From NCBI RefSeq assembly GCF_000744935.1, contig NZ_JQMW01000013.1, positions 62,001-126,000 on the forward strand: a DNA stretch of 64,000 bases. Reading direction: 5' to 3'. How positions within the stretch are numbered: the first letter of the stretch is position 1; the number at the start of each line of letters is the position of its first letter. Positions 7,815 to 17,141 of this stretch are shown piece after piece. A model generated the notes under the pieces. That model did no database searches and had not been told where the DNA came from. It worked only from the letters and a program-made list of their open reading frames with translations. Position numbers and translations under genes: made by a program. The stretch comes from Clostridium sp. KNHs214. GTDB taxonomy: Bacteria; Bacillota; Clostridia; Clostridiales; Clostridiaceae.

Positions 7815-8816
7815 TTAAGCTATTTCTTTAGCCTTAGCTATCATTTCTGGTATAACTTTATTTAGATCTCCTACTATTCCAATATCAGCTACCTTCATAA
7901 TTGGAGCGTCTCCATCTTTATTTATAGCTATTATAAAATCACTGTCTTGCATTCCAGCTAAATGCTGTATAGCTCCTGAAATACCACAAGCAATGTATAT
8001 CTTTGGTCTTACAGTTTTTCCTGTTTGACCTACTTGAACAGCTTTATCTACCCAGCCACTTTCTACTGCTGCTCTTGACCCACCAACTTCTCCACCTAGT
8101 GCATCTGCTAACTCTTTTAATAATTTAAAGTTTTCACCAGCACCCACGCCTCTGCCACCAGATACGATGATTTGTGCTTCACTAATATCTACTGTTTCTT
8201 TAGCAAGTTTAACTACTTCCTCTACCTTTGTTCTAATATGACTTTCTTCCAATTTAGCAGTAGCCTTTTCTATTTTGCATTTGTTATTCTCGTCTTTTGG
8301 TAATCTTTCAAAAACACCTGGCCTTACAGTAGCCATTTGTGGTCTGTGATCTCCACATACTATAGTAGCCATTAAGTTTCCACCAAAAGCTGGTCTTGTC
8401 ATTAAAAGATTGTTATTTTCCTTATCTATATCTAAAGCTGTACAATCTGCAGTAAGTCCTGTTTTTAATCTAGCTGCCACTCTTGGTCCTAGATCTCTGC
8501 CTATATAGCTTGCTCCTATAAATAATATTTCTGGTTTTCTTTCCTTAATTAAATCACATATAACCTTTGTATATCCATCAGTAGTATAATTTTTTAGTAA
8601 TGGACTATCTACTACTAAAACCTTATCTGCACCATGACTTGCTAAATCCCTCGCCATAGAATCTGTATTTTCACCTAACAATACAGCTGTTAATTCTACT
8701 CCTAATTTATCTGCAATATCTCTACCTTTTCCCAATAGCTCTAATGCAACCTTTTGTATTTCCCCATCTCTTTGTTCAGCAAAAACCCAAACACCTTTAT
8801 AATCTGCTATGTTCAT
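7815..8816 (-). CDS. etfA: Electron transfer flavoprotein alpha subunit
   Basis: FAD-binding subunit of the ETF that works with butyryl-CoA dehydrogenase, 333 aa. The C-terminal FAD domain carries SGGRGVGAGENF (about 210) and the signature GQTGKTVRPKIYIACGISGA followed by IQHLAGMQDSD. With etfB and bcd it forms the electron-bifurcating complex that couples crotonyl-CoA reduction to ferredoxin reduction in clostridia (established for the family). Ribosome site GGAGGGG. It follows etfB by 20 bp and is the last gene before the repeat-filled gap. Confidence 0.95.
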   Translation of the reverse strand: MNIADYKGVWVFAEQRDGEIQKVALELLGKGRDIADKLGVELTAVLLGENTDSMARDLASHGADKVLVVDSPLLKNYTTDGYTKVICDLIKERKPEILFIGASYIGRDLGPRVAARLKTGLTADCTALDIDKENNNLLMTRPAFGGNLMATIVCGDHRPQMATVRPGVFERLPKDENNKCKIEKATAKLEESHIRTKVEEVVKLAKETVDISEAQIIVSGGRGVGAGENFKLLKELADALGGEVGGSRAAVESGWVDKAVQVGQTGKTVRPKIYIACGISGAIQHLAGMQDSDFIIAINKDGDAPIMKVADIGIVGDLNKVIPEMIAKAKEIA

Positions 8817-8836
8817 TTATTACCCCTCCGATTCCA

Positions 8837-9616
8837 TTAAATATAATGTTTCTCTTTTAATTTTCCAATTGCGTAAGCTGCAGCTTCTTTTGGTGGCAAG
8901 TTAATTACTTCTCCTGCTCCTTTTGTTTCCTTGGTAGCTGACTTCTTAACCTTTGTTGGTGAACCTGATAATCCTAGAAGGGATTTGTCTACCTCTATAT
9001 AATCTGCATTCCATACTTTTACTTCTTTATCATAACCTCCAAATATATTTCCTATGTTCATATATCTTGGCTGATTTAATTCTTTTATAGCTGTTAAAAG
9101 CACTGGCATTTTAACTTTTATAGTTTCATATCCATCTTCTAAAGCTCTTCTAACTTTTAATTCATTTCCATTTACTTCCACTTTTTCAACATATGTTATT
9201 TGTGGAAGGTCTAGGTGTTCTGCTATTTCTGGCCCAACTTGAGCTGTATCTCCGTCAATAGCTTGTCTACCAGCAAATACTATATCATAGTCTAATTTTT
9301 TAAGTGTTCCTGCTAGTGCACGAGAAGTAGCTAATGTATCTGCCCCTGCAAAAGCTCTGTCTGATATTAATATAGCTTCATCTGCTCCCATGGCTAAAGC
9401 CTCTCTTAAAGCCTTTTCAGCTTGTGGAGGTCCCATACTTATAACAGTAACTTTAGCACCTACTGAATCTTTTAAATTTAAAGCTTCCTCTAAAGCATTT
9501 TTATCATCTGGATTTATTATGGATGGAACTCCTTCCCTTATAAGTGTTCCTGTTTTTGGATCTATTTTAACTTCATTTGTATCTGGTACTTGTTTTAAAC
9601 AAACAACAATATTCAT
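8837..9616 (-). CDS. etfB: Electron transfer flavoprotein beta subunit
   Basis: Second ETF subunit, 259 aa. The N-terminus MNIVVCLKQVPDTNEVKID is typical of clostridial EtfB. The signature near residue 115 (FAGRQAIDGDTAQVGPEIAE) contributes the flavin/nucleotide site, and the C-terminal tail wraps EtfA. The ribosome site is GGGGGG before ATG, in a 12-bp gap after bcd. Its position between bcd and etfA is the conserved clostridial order. Confidence 0.95.
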   Translation of the reverse strand: MNIVVCLKQVPDTNEVKIDPKTGTLIREGVPSIINPDDKNALEEALNLKDSVGAKVTVISMGPPQAEKALREALAMGADEAILISDRAFAGADTLATSRALAGTLKKLDYDIVFAGRQAIDGDTAQVGPEIAEHLDLPQITYVEKVEVNGNELKVRRALEDGYETIKVKMPVLLTAIKELNQPRYMNIGNIFGGYDKEVKVWNADYIEVDKSLLGLSGSPTKVKKSATKETKGAGEVINLPPKEAAAYAIGKLKEKHYI

Positions 9617-9628
9617 CTCAATGCCCCC

Positions 9629-10768
9629 CTATCTCAATATACTGCCTGCTATAACCATTCTTTGAACCTCTGAAGTTCCTTCATATATCTCGGTTATTTT
9701 TGCATCTCTCATCATTCTTTCCATTGGATATTCCTTAGTATATCCATATCCCCCAAATAGCTGAACCGCCTTTGTAGTAACTTCCATAGCTACCTCGGCA
9801 GCATATAATTTTGCTCTTGCTGCATCCACACTGTATGGAAGTCCATTGTCTTTCTTCCATGCAGCATTATAAACCAAAAATTTAGCTGCTTGTATCTTAG
9901 TGTCCATATCTGCTATCATCCATTGTAATCCCTGGAATGAAGATATGGATCTTCCAAATTGTTTTCTTTCTTTTGTATATTTAACAGCTTCATCAAATGC
10001 ACCTTCTGCTATACCAAGCGCTTGCGCTGCAATACCTATTCTTCCCCCATCTAGAGTTTTCATAGCTATTGAGAAACCTTTTCCTTCTTTTCCAACTAAA
10101 TTTTCCTTAGGAACTATACAATCTTCAAATATAAGTTCAGTAGTTGAAGATGCTCTTATGCCCATTTTATTTTCAAGTTTTCCTATGGAAAATCCCTTAT
10201 ATCCTTTTTCTATTATAAAACAAGATATACCTCTAGTTCCTTTACTCTTGTCTGTCATAGCAAATATACAGAAAACATCTGCTACTCCTCCATTGGTTAT
10301 AAATATTTTTGAACCATTGACTAAATAATGATCTCCCATATCCACTGCTACAGTTTGTTGTCCTGCTGCGTCTGTACCTGCATTAGGCTCCGTAAGTCCA
10401 AATGCACCTATTTTTTCTCCTTTAGCAAGAGGTATCAAATACTTTTGTTTTTGTTCTTCTGTGCCAAATTGTTCTATTAAAGAAGCACATAAAGATGTGT
10501 GTGCTGAAAGAATAACACCTGTAGAAGCACAAGCTTTAGAAAGTTCTTCTACAGCTATAATGTATGATAAAGTATCTCCACCAGCTCCCCCATATTCCTT
10601 AGCAAAAGGTATTCCCATCATTTTGTATTTAGCCATTTTCTTTACATTTTCCATAGGAAATTCTTCTGTTTCATCAATTTCTGCTGCTAATGGCTTAACT
10701 TCATTTTCTGTGAATTCTCTTACCATTTGTTTTACTAATTCTTGTTCTTTTGTCAATGCAAAATTCAT
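9629..10768 (-). CDS. bcd: Butyryl-CoA dehydrogenase
   Basis: FAD-dependent acyl-CoA dehydrogenase that reduces crotonyl-CoA to butyryl-CoA with ETF. 379 aa, the family's usual length. Visible motifs include GLTEPNAGTDAAGQQT (substrate/FAD site, about 130), FITNGGVADVF, the QLFGGYGYTKEYPMERMMRD stretch (about 340) and the catalytic glutamate in IYEGTSEVQR near the C-terminus. Ribosome site AAGGGGG. Second gene in the crt operon, 30 bp after crt. Confidence 0.95.
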   Translation of the reverse strand: MNFALTKEQELVKQMVREFTENEVKPLAAEIDETEEFPMENVKKMAKYKMMGIPFAKEYGGAGGDTLSYIIAVEELSKACASTGVILSAHTSLCASLIEQFGTEEQKQKYLIPLAKGEKIGAFGLTEPNAGTDAAGQQTVAVDMGDHYLVNGSKIFITNGGVADVFCIFAMTDKSKGTRGISCFIIEKGYKGFSIGKLENKMGIRASSTTELIFEDCIVPKENLVGKEGKGFSIAMKTLDGGRIGIAAQALGIAEGAFDEAVKYTKERKQFGRSISSFQGLQWMIADMDTKIQAAKFLVYNAAWKKDNGLPYSVDAARAKLYAAEVAMEVTTKAVQLFGGYGYTKEYPMERMMRDAKITEIYEGTSEVQRMVIAGSILR

Positions 10769-10798
10769 TTACTTTACCCCCTTATTTATTTTTGTTTT

Positions 10799-11578
10799 TT
10801 ATTTATTTTTAAAATTTTTATTTCTTTTTTCAACAAAAGCATTCATACCTTCCTTTTGGTCTTCTGTTGAAAAGCACTCCCCAAACATTTCTGACTCGTA
10901 TTTTATAGCAGTATCCATATCCATCTGCATGCCTCTATTTATAGCTTCCTTACATAATTTAACCGCTATTGGTGCATTTTTAGCTATAGCTTCAGCCAAT
11001 TTCATAGCCTCATTCATAAGTTCTTCTGGCTCGTATACTGCGTTCACAAGTCCCATACTCAATGCCTCTTCTGCCTTGAAAAATCTACCTGTAAATATCA
11101 ATTCCTTTCCCTTAGTTAGTCCCACATATCTTACAAGTCTTTGAGTCCCCCCAAAACCTGGAGTTATTCCTAGCGCTACTTCTGATTGTGCAAATTTAGC
11201 CTTAGAAGAAGCTATTCTAATATCACAAGCCATAGAAAGTTCGCAACCTCCTCCAATAGCAAAACCATTTATAGCTGCTATAATCGGCTTTTCCAATATT
11301 TCTAATTTTCTAAAAATTCTATTTCCAAGTATACTAAATTTCCTTGCTTCCATGGTTGTCATATCTTTCATTTCATTAATATCTGCTCCAGCTACAAAAG
11401 CTTTGCCTGCTCCAGTTATTATAAGTACATATATATCATCGTCTCTTTCAACATAACTTATGACCTTTTGGAGCTCATTTAAGGTTTCAGTATTTATAGC
11501 ATTGAGAACCTTCGGCCTATTCATAGTAATTATCCCTATATTTTCTCTCTTTTCAAAAACAACATTTTTAAGTTCCAT
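10799..11578 (-). CDS. crt: 3-hydroxybutyryl-CoA dehydratase (crotonase)
   Basis: Enoyl-CoA hydratase family enzyme that dehydrates 3-hydroxybutyryl-CoA to crotonyl-CoA. 259 aa. The oxyanion-hole loop is AGADINEMKDM (about 65), and the two catalytic glutamates lie in GGGCELSMACD and SEVALGITPGFGGTQR. The frame could start five codons earlier, but ATG at 11578 has GGAGGAG at ideal distance. First gene of crt-bcd-etfB-etfA. A Rex-like operator lies about 190 bp upstream, so the operon is probably repressed at high NAD+/NADH. Confidence 0.95.
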   Translation of the reverse strand: MELKNVVFEKRENIGIITMNRPKVLNAINTETLNELQKVISYVERDDDIYVLIITGAGKAFVAGADINEMKDMTTMEARKFSILGNRIFRKLEILEKPIIAAINGFAIGGGCELSMACDIRIASSKAKFAQSEVALGITPGFGGTQRLVRYVGLTKGKELIFTGRFFKAEEALSMGLVNAVYEPEELMNEAMKLAEAIAKNAPIAVKLCKEAINRGMQMDMDTAIKYESEMFGECFSTEDQKEGMNAFVEKRNKNFKNK

Positions 11579-11763
11579 ATTACTCCTCCCCATATCTATA
11601 TTAACATATTTTTAAAAAAAATATATATTATATTATTATATGTTTTTTAAAAATTAATTGTATACTATAAATAAGAAAATTTCATAACATAATTTTGCAA
11701 ATTTATCATTTAAACACTAATAAAGCACCTTAAAGTGAAATTTTTAACATGTACTATTTTTTT

Positions 11764-11781
11764 TCGTTATTTTATTAACAA
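11764..11781 (-). promoter_or_regulatory. Probable Rex operator upstream of crt
   Basis: The minus strand reads TTGTTAATAAAATAACGA. This matches the consensus TTGTTAA-N4-TTAACAA perfectly in the first half-site and at 5 of 7 positions in the second. It lies between rex and crt in the 321-bp gap. The -10 of the crt promoter is not clear. Confidence 0.6.
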
Positions 11782-11794
11782 TACTATATAAAAA

Positions 11795-11821
11795 AATAAT
11801 TGAAGCTACGCTCCAATTATT
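11795..11821 (-). terminator. Intrinsic terminator of rex
   Basis: 12-bp stem (AATAATTGAAGC against its complement, one mismatch) with a 3-nt loop, followed on the minus strand by TTTTTTT. Confidence 0.85.
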
Positions 11822-11914
11822 ATTATATCCCCACCATGTGCTAATTTCAACTGAAACAAGCATTTCTTGGCTATTTTACCGTGCGAAAGTATACATAATA
11901 CTAGAATTTTAAAT

Positions 11915-12556
11915 TTAATTAATATCATCGTTCATTAAACAACTAAGAGTAAGTAAACTTTCACTTAAATGAACATTTTCTACCACTATTTCAACATCCT
12001 CAGATATCTGCAAATCCACAGGAGCAAAATTCCATATTCCTTTTACTCTGTTTCTGACTAGTATATCACAAACCTTTTGAGCACTATTTTTAGGTACGCA
12101 TATTACTCCTATGTCAATACTATTTTTTCTTAAAAAATCATCTAAAAAATCAATATCTAAAACTTCTACATCGTTTATTTTCAAACCTATTATTTTAGGA
12201 TTTATATCAAACATACCCTGTACACTAAAACCAACTTTATCAAAATAAGTATAGTTAGCAATAGCCTGCCCTATATTCCCTGCACCTATTATTATAGTTT
12301 TATAAATTTTAGTTAATCCTAAAATGGCACTGATTTCACTGTAAAGCTCTTTTACATTATATCCATACCCTTGTTGTCCAAAATCACCAAAATTATTTAA
12401 ATCCTGTCTTATTTGAGAAGCAGTAAAACCTATTTTTTCACTAAGTTCTTTTGAAGATATTCTATCTATATCATTTTCCATAAGTTCTCTTAAATATCTA
12501 TGATACTTAGGCAGCCTTTTTATTACTGCCATAGATATATTTTTTTTCTTATCCAA
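11915..12556 (-). CDS. rex: Redox-sensing transcriptional repressor Rex
   Basis: Represses fermentation genes when NADH is low. 213 aa. The winged-helix domain (1-85) contains RLPKYHRYLREL, SSKELSEKIGFTASQIRQDL and FGDFGQQGYGY. The NAD(H) Rossmann motif IIGAGNIGQAI follows at about 92, and the swapped C-terminal helix ends SCLMNDD. The start is TTG with GGGAGGTG upstream. It lies just upstream of, but is terminated before, the crt operon that it probably controls. Confidence 0.95.
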   Translation of the reverse strand: MDKKKNISMAVIKRLPKYHRYLRELMENDIDRISSKELSEKIGFTASQIRQDLNNFGDFGQQGYGYNVKELYSEISAILGLTKIYKTIIIGAGNIGQAIANYTYFDKVGFSVQGMFDINPKIIGLKINDVEVLDIDFLDDFLRKNSIDIGVICVPKNSAQKVCDILVRNRVKGIWNFAPVDLQISEDVEIVVENVHLSESLLTLSCLMNDDIN

Positions 12557-12936
12557 TTTCTACACCTCCCTACCTCGCAGCTTATCTTATACTTGCTTTA
12601 CTACAGTATTTGTATAATCACATAATTTATACCGCAATTATAATACTATTATCTTATTATATACCCTGTCAATAGTTAATCCTAATATTATTTTATATAA
12701 TTACGTTTTTTTGTACACATCCCCTATTCTAATAGCATCCTAATTAGACTATATTAATTATAGTATTTTTAATAGGGTTTTTTCAAGTTAAAATATTCCT
12801 TTAGCCCAAAACTCTAAAATATGTTTAAAGGTGAACAAGACCGGCATTTATACAATACCCAATCATGTTCACCTTAAATTAAATTTCCTTCGCCTTACTA
12901 TATAAACAGCTAATAGTTTTCGAGGTCATCTATAAA
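12557..12936. other. Intergenic gap between transketolase genes and rex
   Basis: 380 bp, AT-rich, no coding sequence seen. A hairpin with arms AAAGGTGAACA and TGTTCACCTTAA (about 12827-12876) may end the transketolase transcript, although its T tract is weak. The rex promoter must lie in the higher-coordinate half, but no strong box stands out. Confidence 0.45.
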
Positions 12937-13857
12937 TTATACTGTCTTAACTGCATTTACAACATCTTTTGCTGTTAATCCGTAGTGCTCTAATAATTCA
13001 GCGGGAGTTCCAGAATGACCAAACTTATCCTTTACTCCAACCATTTTAACTTTTGTTGGATATTCTTGTACCAACACTTCAGCTACGGCAGATCCTAACC
13101 CACCTATAACACTATGTTCTTCTACTGTAACTATTTTGCCTGTTTCCTCAGCCACCTTAACAATAAGTTCTTTGTCTATAGGTTTAATACTTGGCATGTT
13201 TACAACATTTACTTCAATTCCTTGCTTTTTTAACTCTTCTGCAGCTTCCAAAGCTACAGACACCATTATACCCGTTGCTATTATAGTTGCGTATTTTCCA
13301 TTTCTTAATACTTCACCTTTTCCTATTTGGAATTTGTAGTTTTCATCATGTACTATAGGAACTGCCATTCTTCCAAGTCTTATATACACAGGCCCCTGAT
13401 GCTCTACAGCGGCAAAAATAGCTTGTTCTGTTTCAACAGCATCTGAAGGATTTATTACTACCATATTAGGTATACTTCTCATCAAGGATATGTCCTCTAT
13501 AGCTTGATGAGTTGCTCCATCTTCACCTACAGTTAAACCTGCGTGAGTTGCCGCTATTTTCACATTTAAGTTTGGATATGCTACAGAATTTCTTATTTGC
13601 TCAAAAGCTCTTCCTGTAGCAAACATAGCAAATGTGCTTGCAAAAACAGTTTTACCACTAACAGCAAGTCCTGCTGCTGTGCCTATCATGTCCTGTTCAG
13701 CTATTCCCATGTCAAAGAATCTCTCTGGTGCTGACTTTGTAAACTCTATGCTCTTTGTAGATTTTGCAAGATCAGCATCCATAACTACTACATCTTTATT
13801 AATTTCACCTAGTTTAATTAAAGCTTTTCCATATGCTTCTCTGGTTGCTACGTTCAT
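12937..13857 (-). CDS. Transketolase, C-terminal subunit
   Basis: Second half of a split transketolase, 306 aa. It carries the pyrimidine-binding domain (MGIAEQDMIGTAAGLA with the catalytic glutamate, about 50; THAGLTVGEDGATHQAIED, about 105) and the C-terminal transketolase domain (VEEHSVIGGLGSAVAE, about 245). It pairs with the N-terminal subunit encoded one base away to transfer two-carbon units from xylulose-5-phosphate. The position at the end of a polyol PTS locus suggests it channels pentulose phosphate into glycolysis. Confidence 0.93.
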   Translation of the reverse strand: MNVATREAYGKALIKLGEINKDVVVMDADLAKSTKSIEFTKSAPERFFDMGIAEQDMIGTAAGLAVSGKTVFASTFAMFATGRAFEQIRNSVAYPNLNVKIAATHAGLTVGEDGATHQAIEDISLMRSIPNMVVINPSDAVETEQAIFAAVEHQGPVYIRLGRMAVPIVHDENYKFQIGKGEVLRNGKYATIIATGIMVSVALEAAEELKKQGIEVNVVNMPSIKPIDKELIVKVAEETGKIVTVEEHSVIGGLGSAVAEVLVQEYPTKVKMVGVKDKFGHSGTPAELLEHYGLTAKDVVNAVKTV

Positions 13858-13858
13858 G

Positions 13859-14677
13859 CTATTTATCTCCTTTCAATTGAGCTAAAGCTTTTTCTTTTTC
13901 TTCAGGCTTTGGAGCTACACCATGCCATGATGCTTGGTTCTCCATGAAAGACACTCCTTTACCTTTTACTGTCTTAGCTACTATTACTGTAGGCTTTCCT
14001 TTTGCAGCTTTTGCTTCATCTAATGCATTTTTTATTTCATCAAAGTTATGTCCATCTATGTTTATTACATGCCATCCGAAAGCTTCAAACTTTTTATCTA
14101 TTGGATAAATATTTTTAACGTCTTCATTTCTTCCATCTATTTGAAGTCCATTGTTATCTATAAATACTACTAAATTATCTAAATCATAGTGTGAAGAAGT
14201 CATAGCTGCTTCCCATATTTGTCCTTCTTGTATCTCTCCATCTCCAAGAATTGCATAAACTTTATAATCTATTTTATTTAACTTTCCAGCTAAAGCTATT
14301 CCATTTGCTGCAGACAGTCCTTGTCCCAAAGAACCTGTGGTCATATCAATTCCTGGTGTTGAGTGTATATCAGGATGCCCTTGTAAAATAGAACCGTATT
14401 TTCTCAATGTGCTTAAATGCTTTTTATCAAAATATCCTCTCTCTGCAAGTGTTGCATACAAAGCTGGAGCAGCGTGACCTTTTGACAATACTAATCTATC
14501 TCTTCCTTCCCAATGAGGGTTTTCTGGCTCTATATTCATTTTATCGAAATATAAAGTCGTTAATATATCTGTACAAGATAAAGAACCACCTGGATGTCCG
14601 GATTTAGACTGAGCTATCATTTCTATTATATCTATTCTAATCTGAGTAGCTACTTCTCTTAATTTTTCATTATTCAT
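13859..14677 (-). CDS. Transketolase, N-terminal subunit
   Basis: Thiamin-diphosphate-binding half of a split transketolase, 272 aa. It shows SKSGHPGGSLSCTDIL (24-39), VLSKGHAAPALYA, MTTGSLGQGLS and the TPP/Mg motif GDGEIQEGQIWEA followed by FIDNNGLQIDG. AGGAG lies 10 nt before the start. It forms one enzyme with the following subunit gene. The preceding gene is a polyol dehydrogenase only 24 bp away, so all three are one transcript. Confidence 0.93.
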   Translation of the reverse strand: MNNEKLREVATQIRIDIIEMIAQSKSGHPGGSLSCTDILTTLYFDKMNIEPENPHWEGRDRLVLSKGHAAPALYATLAERGYFDKKHLSTLRKYGSILQGHPDIHSTPGIDMTTGSLGQGLSAANGIALAGKLNKIDYKVYAILGDGEIQEGQIWEAAMTSSHYDLDNLVVFIDNNGLQIDGRNEDVKNIYPIDKKFEAFGWHVINIDGHNFDEIKNALDEAKAAKGKPTVIVAKTVKGKGVSFMENQASWHGVAPKPEEKEKALAQLKGDK

Positions 14678-14701
14678 TATTTTATCACTCCTATAATTTA
14701 G

Positions 14702-15733
14702 TTAAGATTCAATAACAACTTTCATGGCCTCTCCGCTCATAACTTTTTCAAAAGCTACTTTCCAATTATCTAAACTATAAATATCTGTAACTAAAGCTTT
14801 AGCATCTACTTTACCTGCTTTAAGTAAATCTAATGCCTTAACCCATGAACTTGGCTTTTGACTTCTACAACCTATATAGTTAATTTCCTTTTGTATTATT
14901 TTCTCTTGATCTAATTCATTTAGTGACTTAGCAAATAATCCCACTTGCACCAAAGTACCTTTTTTCATTAGTAAATCCAAAGCAGAGTTAACTGCTGGTA
15001 CCGCTCCTGAACATTCAAAAGCCTTGTCCACTCCATATCCATTTGTTAATTCTTTAATAATATCTTTCAAGTTTTCCTTTTGAATATTTACGGTTTTGTC
15101 TATACCTAAACCTTTGGCAAATTCTAATCTATCTTCGTCCTTATCTATGCCTGCTAATATTACATAAGCACCATTAGCCTTAGCTACTTGAGCTGCCAAA
15201 TTACCTATAGGTCCAGGTCCAAAAATTAATACCTTTTCGCCCTCTTTTATTGATGTCTTTTCCATTACAGCATGTGTTGTACATGCTAGTGGTTCAGTTA
15301 GGGAAGCCGATAATAAATCTACTCCTTCTGGAAGCACATGCACACTTTCTTTTCTGGCAATAACGTATTCTGCAAAACTTCCATTTTGCTGAGTACCTAA
15401 TCCCTTTCTGCTAGAGCATAAGTTGTAATCTTTACTTTTACAGTAGTCACATTCTCCACATATATAAAATGTAGTTTCGCTAGTTACATTATCTCCAATT
15501 TTTATACCCTGTACATTTTTACCTACACCTACCACCTGTCCAGAAAATTCATGTCCTAAAACCACAGGAACTTTAGGATTTTTATATTCTCCCTTATATG
15601 TGTGTATGTCAGAGCCACATATGCCAGAATATTTTACCTTTATTTTAACTTGTTCTTCATTAAAATCTGGTTCCTCTATATTTCTTAACTCCATATTTCC
15701 GTAACCTTTTTCATATTTTAATAAAGCTTTCAT
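14702..15733 (-). CDS. Zinc-dependent polyol dehydrogenase (sorbitol DH-like), pathway gene 2
   Basis: Medium-chain alcohol dehydrogenase, 343 aa. The catalytic zinc site is in SGICGSDIHTYKG and GHEFSGQVVGVG (C39/H61 region). The structural zinc cysteines are in CGECDYCKSKDYNLC (about 93-107), and the NAD motif is FGPGPIGNLAAQVAKANGA. The family oxidises sugar alcohols or their phosphates. It differs from the neighbouring dehydrogenase, and two such enzymes next to a transketolase recall the pentitol locus of Listeria. I infer pentitol-phosphate oxidation to D-xylulose-5-phosphate; the exact substrate is unknown. Confidence 0.8.
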   Translation of the reverse strand: MKALLKYEKGYGNMELRNIEEPDFNEEQVKIKVKYSGICGSDIHTYKGEYKNPKVPVVLGHEFSGQVVGVGKNVQGIKIGDNVTSETTFYICGECDYCKSKDYNLCSSRKGLGTQQNGSFAEYVIARKESVHVLPEGVDLLSASLTEPLACTTHAVMEKTSIKEGEKVLIFGPGPIGNLAAQVAKANGAYVILAGIDKDEDRLEFAKGLGIDKTVNIQKENLKDIIKELTNGYGVDKAFECSGAVPAVNSALDLLMKKGTLVQVGLFAKSLNELDQEKIIQKEINYIGCRSQKPSSWVKALDLLKAGKVDAKALVTDIYSLDNWKVAFEKVMSGEAMKVVIES

Positions 15734-15896
15734 TCTTCATCACCCTCAATAATTTAGTTATTACTTACTATCCCATGAATACCTACTACCGTTTATCTAT
15801 ACTCTATGAAAATGGGACATAACACTAGCTACGTCCCTGTATAACAAATTCCAACTCTCAGACGGAGAACACTCTACCCGAAATAAAGAACTTTGT

Positions 15897-16946
15897 TTAT
15901 TTATTTTCATCAGTTAATATCATTACTTTGTTATATTCTTCTTTTCTAGAACCTATCATTTCAAAAGCTTTGCTAGCTTCACTTAATTTATATCTATGTG
16001 AAATCATTTCTTTCAATTTTATTTTTCCATTTTTAACGTATTCCACACTCTTTGTCCACTCTTTTCCTGGGAATGGCGCTGAATATGAATTCCAAAATCC
16101 CTGTACAGTTAATTCTCTTCTAAATATATTTTCAAAAGCTTTTTCTCTTAATAAAACGTCTGTATAAGCAATTCCTAGATAGCCTACCTTTCCACGTTTT
16201 TTAGTTATTAAAAGACACTGTTCTTCAGTTATTTTAGAACCTGCACACTCTATAGATATGTCTACACCCATACCCTCTGTTATTTCATTAATTTTTTCTA
16301 CTGGATCACATTCTTTTGCATTTATACAGAAATCCGCTCCTAAAGCTTTTGCCTCTCCTAATTTAACTTCCGATATGTCTACTGCTATAATTTTTTCTAC
16401 TCCATATATTTTTAACCATTGAATAACTAGCTGTCCTATGGTTCCAGCTCCCATAACAGCAACTGCATCTCCAACACCTGGCTGAAGACCTAAAACTCCA
16501 TGCAATGAAACTGCTAATGGCTCTATCATTGCTGCACTTTCAAAATCCATATCATATACTTTTATTAAATTTGTTCCTGGAACTTTTGCATATTCTGCAA
16601 ATCCTCCATAAGATTTAGCTCCAAGCATTCCATGATTTTCACACATAGAGTATAAGCCTGATTTGCAATAATAGCATTCATTACATGGTATGAATGGTAT
16701 AGCAGCTACTCTATCTCCTATTTCAAAACCTTTAACATTGCTGCCAATTTCAACTATTTCACCTGAAAACTCATGACCTATTATAGCTGGCAAATCATAT
16801 TTCCAGTTTTTTAGTACTCTTGGAGGATCTGAACCACAAATTCCACTGGCTTTGACCTTTACAATTACAGAATCATCATCACATTGAGGCTTGGGCACTT
16901 CTTCATAGCGCATATCTCCTACCCCATATAATACTGATGCTTTCAT
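15897..16946 (-). CDS. Zinc-dependent polyol-phosphate dehydrogenase (GatD-like)
   Basis: Medium-chain dehydrogenase, 349 aa, closest in look to galactitol-1-phosphate 5-dehydrogenase. Catalytic zinc motifs are ASGICGSDPPRVLK and GHEFSGEIVEIG. Structural zinc cysteines are in CNECYYCKSGLYSMC, and the NAD motif is MGAGTIGQLVIQWLK. Ribosome site GGAGATG. It has its own sigma-54 promoter after the gatC terminator, so it heads a second transcript (dehydrogenase, dehydrogenase, transketolase) controlled by the same activator. No tagatose kinase or aldolase is nearby, which argues against galactitol as the true substrate. Confidence 0.8.
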   Translation of the reverse strand: MKASVLYGVGDMRYEEVPKPQCDDDSVIVKVKASGICGSDPPRVLKNWKYDLPAIIGHEFSGEIVEIGSNVKGFEIGDRVAAIPFIPCNECYYCKSGLYSMCENHGMLGAKSYGGFAEYAKVPGTNLIKVYDMDFESAAMIEPLAVSLHGVLGLQPGVGDAVAVMGAGTIGQLVIQWLKIYGVEKIIAVDISEVKLGEAKALGADFCINAKECDPVEKINEITEGMGVDISIECAGSKITEEQCLLITKKRGKVGYLGIAYTDVLLREKAFENIFRRELTVQGFWNSYSAPFPGKEWTKSVEYVKNGKIKLKEMISHRYKLSEASKAFEMIGSRKEEYNKVMILTDENK

Positions 16947-17059
16947 TTAATCATCTCCATTCAATTATCTGTTCTTATTTTGTGTTATAATAATAATGGT
17001 TTATTTTTTAATATTAATGGTTGAATTTGTACTAATTTTGTATTTCAATAATTTATAGT

Positions 17060-17075
17060 AGCAATTTTCATGCCA
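17060..17075 (-). promoter_or_regulatory. Sigma-54 promoter for the dehydrogenase/transketolase transcript
   Basis: The minus strand reads TGGCATGAAAATTGCT, with TGGC (-24) and TTGC (-12) at exact spacing. It lies about 115 bp before the GatD-like start and downstream of the gatC terminator. Confidence 0.8.
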
Positions 17076-17099
17076 TTTTTATTAATTTATTTTATTTTT

Positions 17100-17123
17100 A
17101 AGGGTGTTTATATAAACACCCTT
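17100..17123 (-). terminator. Intrinsic terminator of the PTS operon
   Basis: Perfect palindrome AAGGGTGTTTAT and its complement with T-rich flanks, 18 bp past the gatC stop codon. Confidence 0.85.
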
Positions 17124-17141
17124 ATTTTTTTATTATTTAAT

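Noticed and set aside
15897-16946. Threonine 3-dehydrogenase
   Set aside because: Sequence and PTS context fit a polyol-phosphate dehydrogenase better; no ligase partner for threonine breakdown is adjacent.
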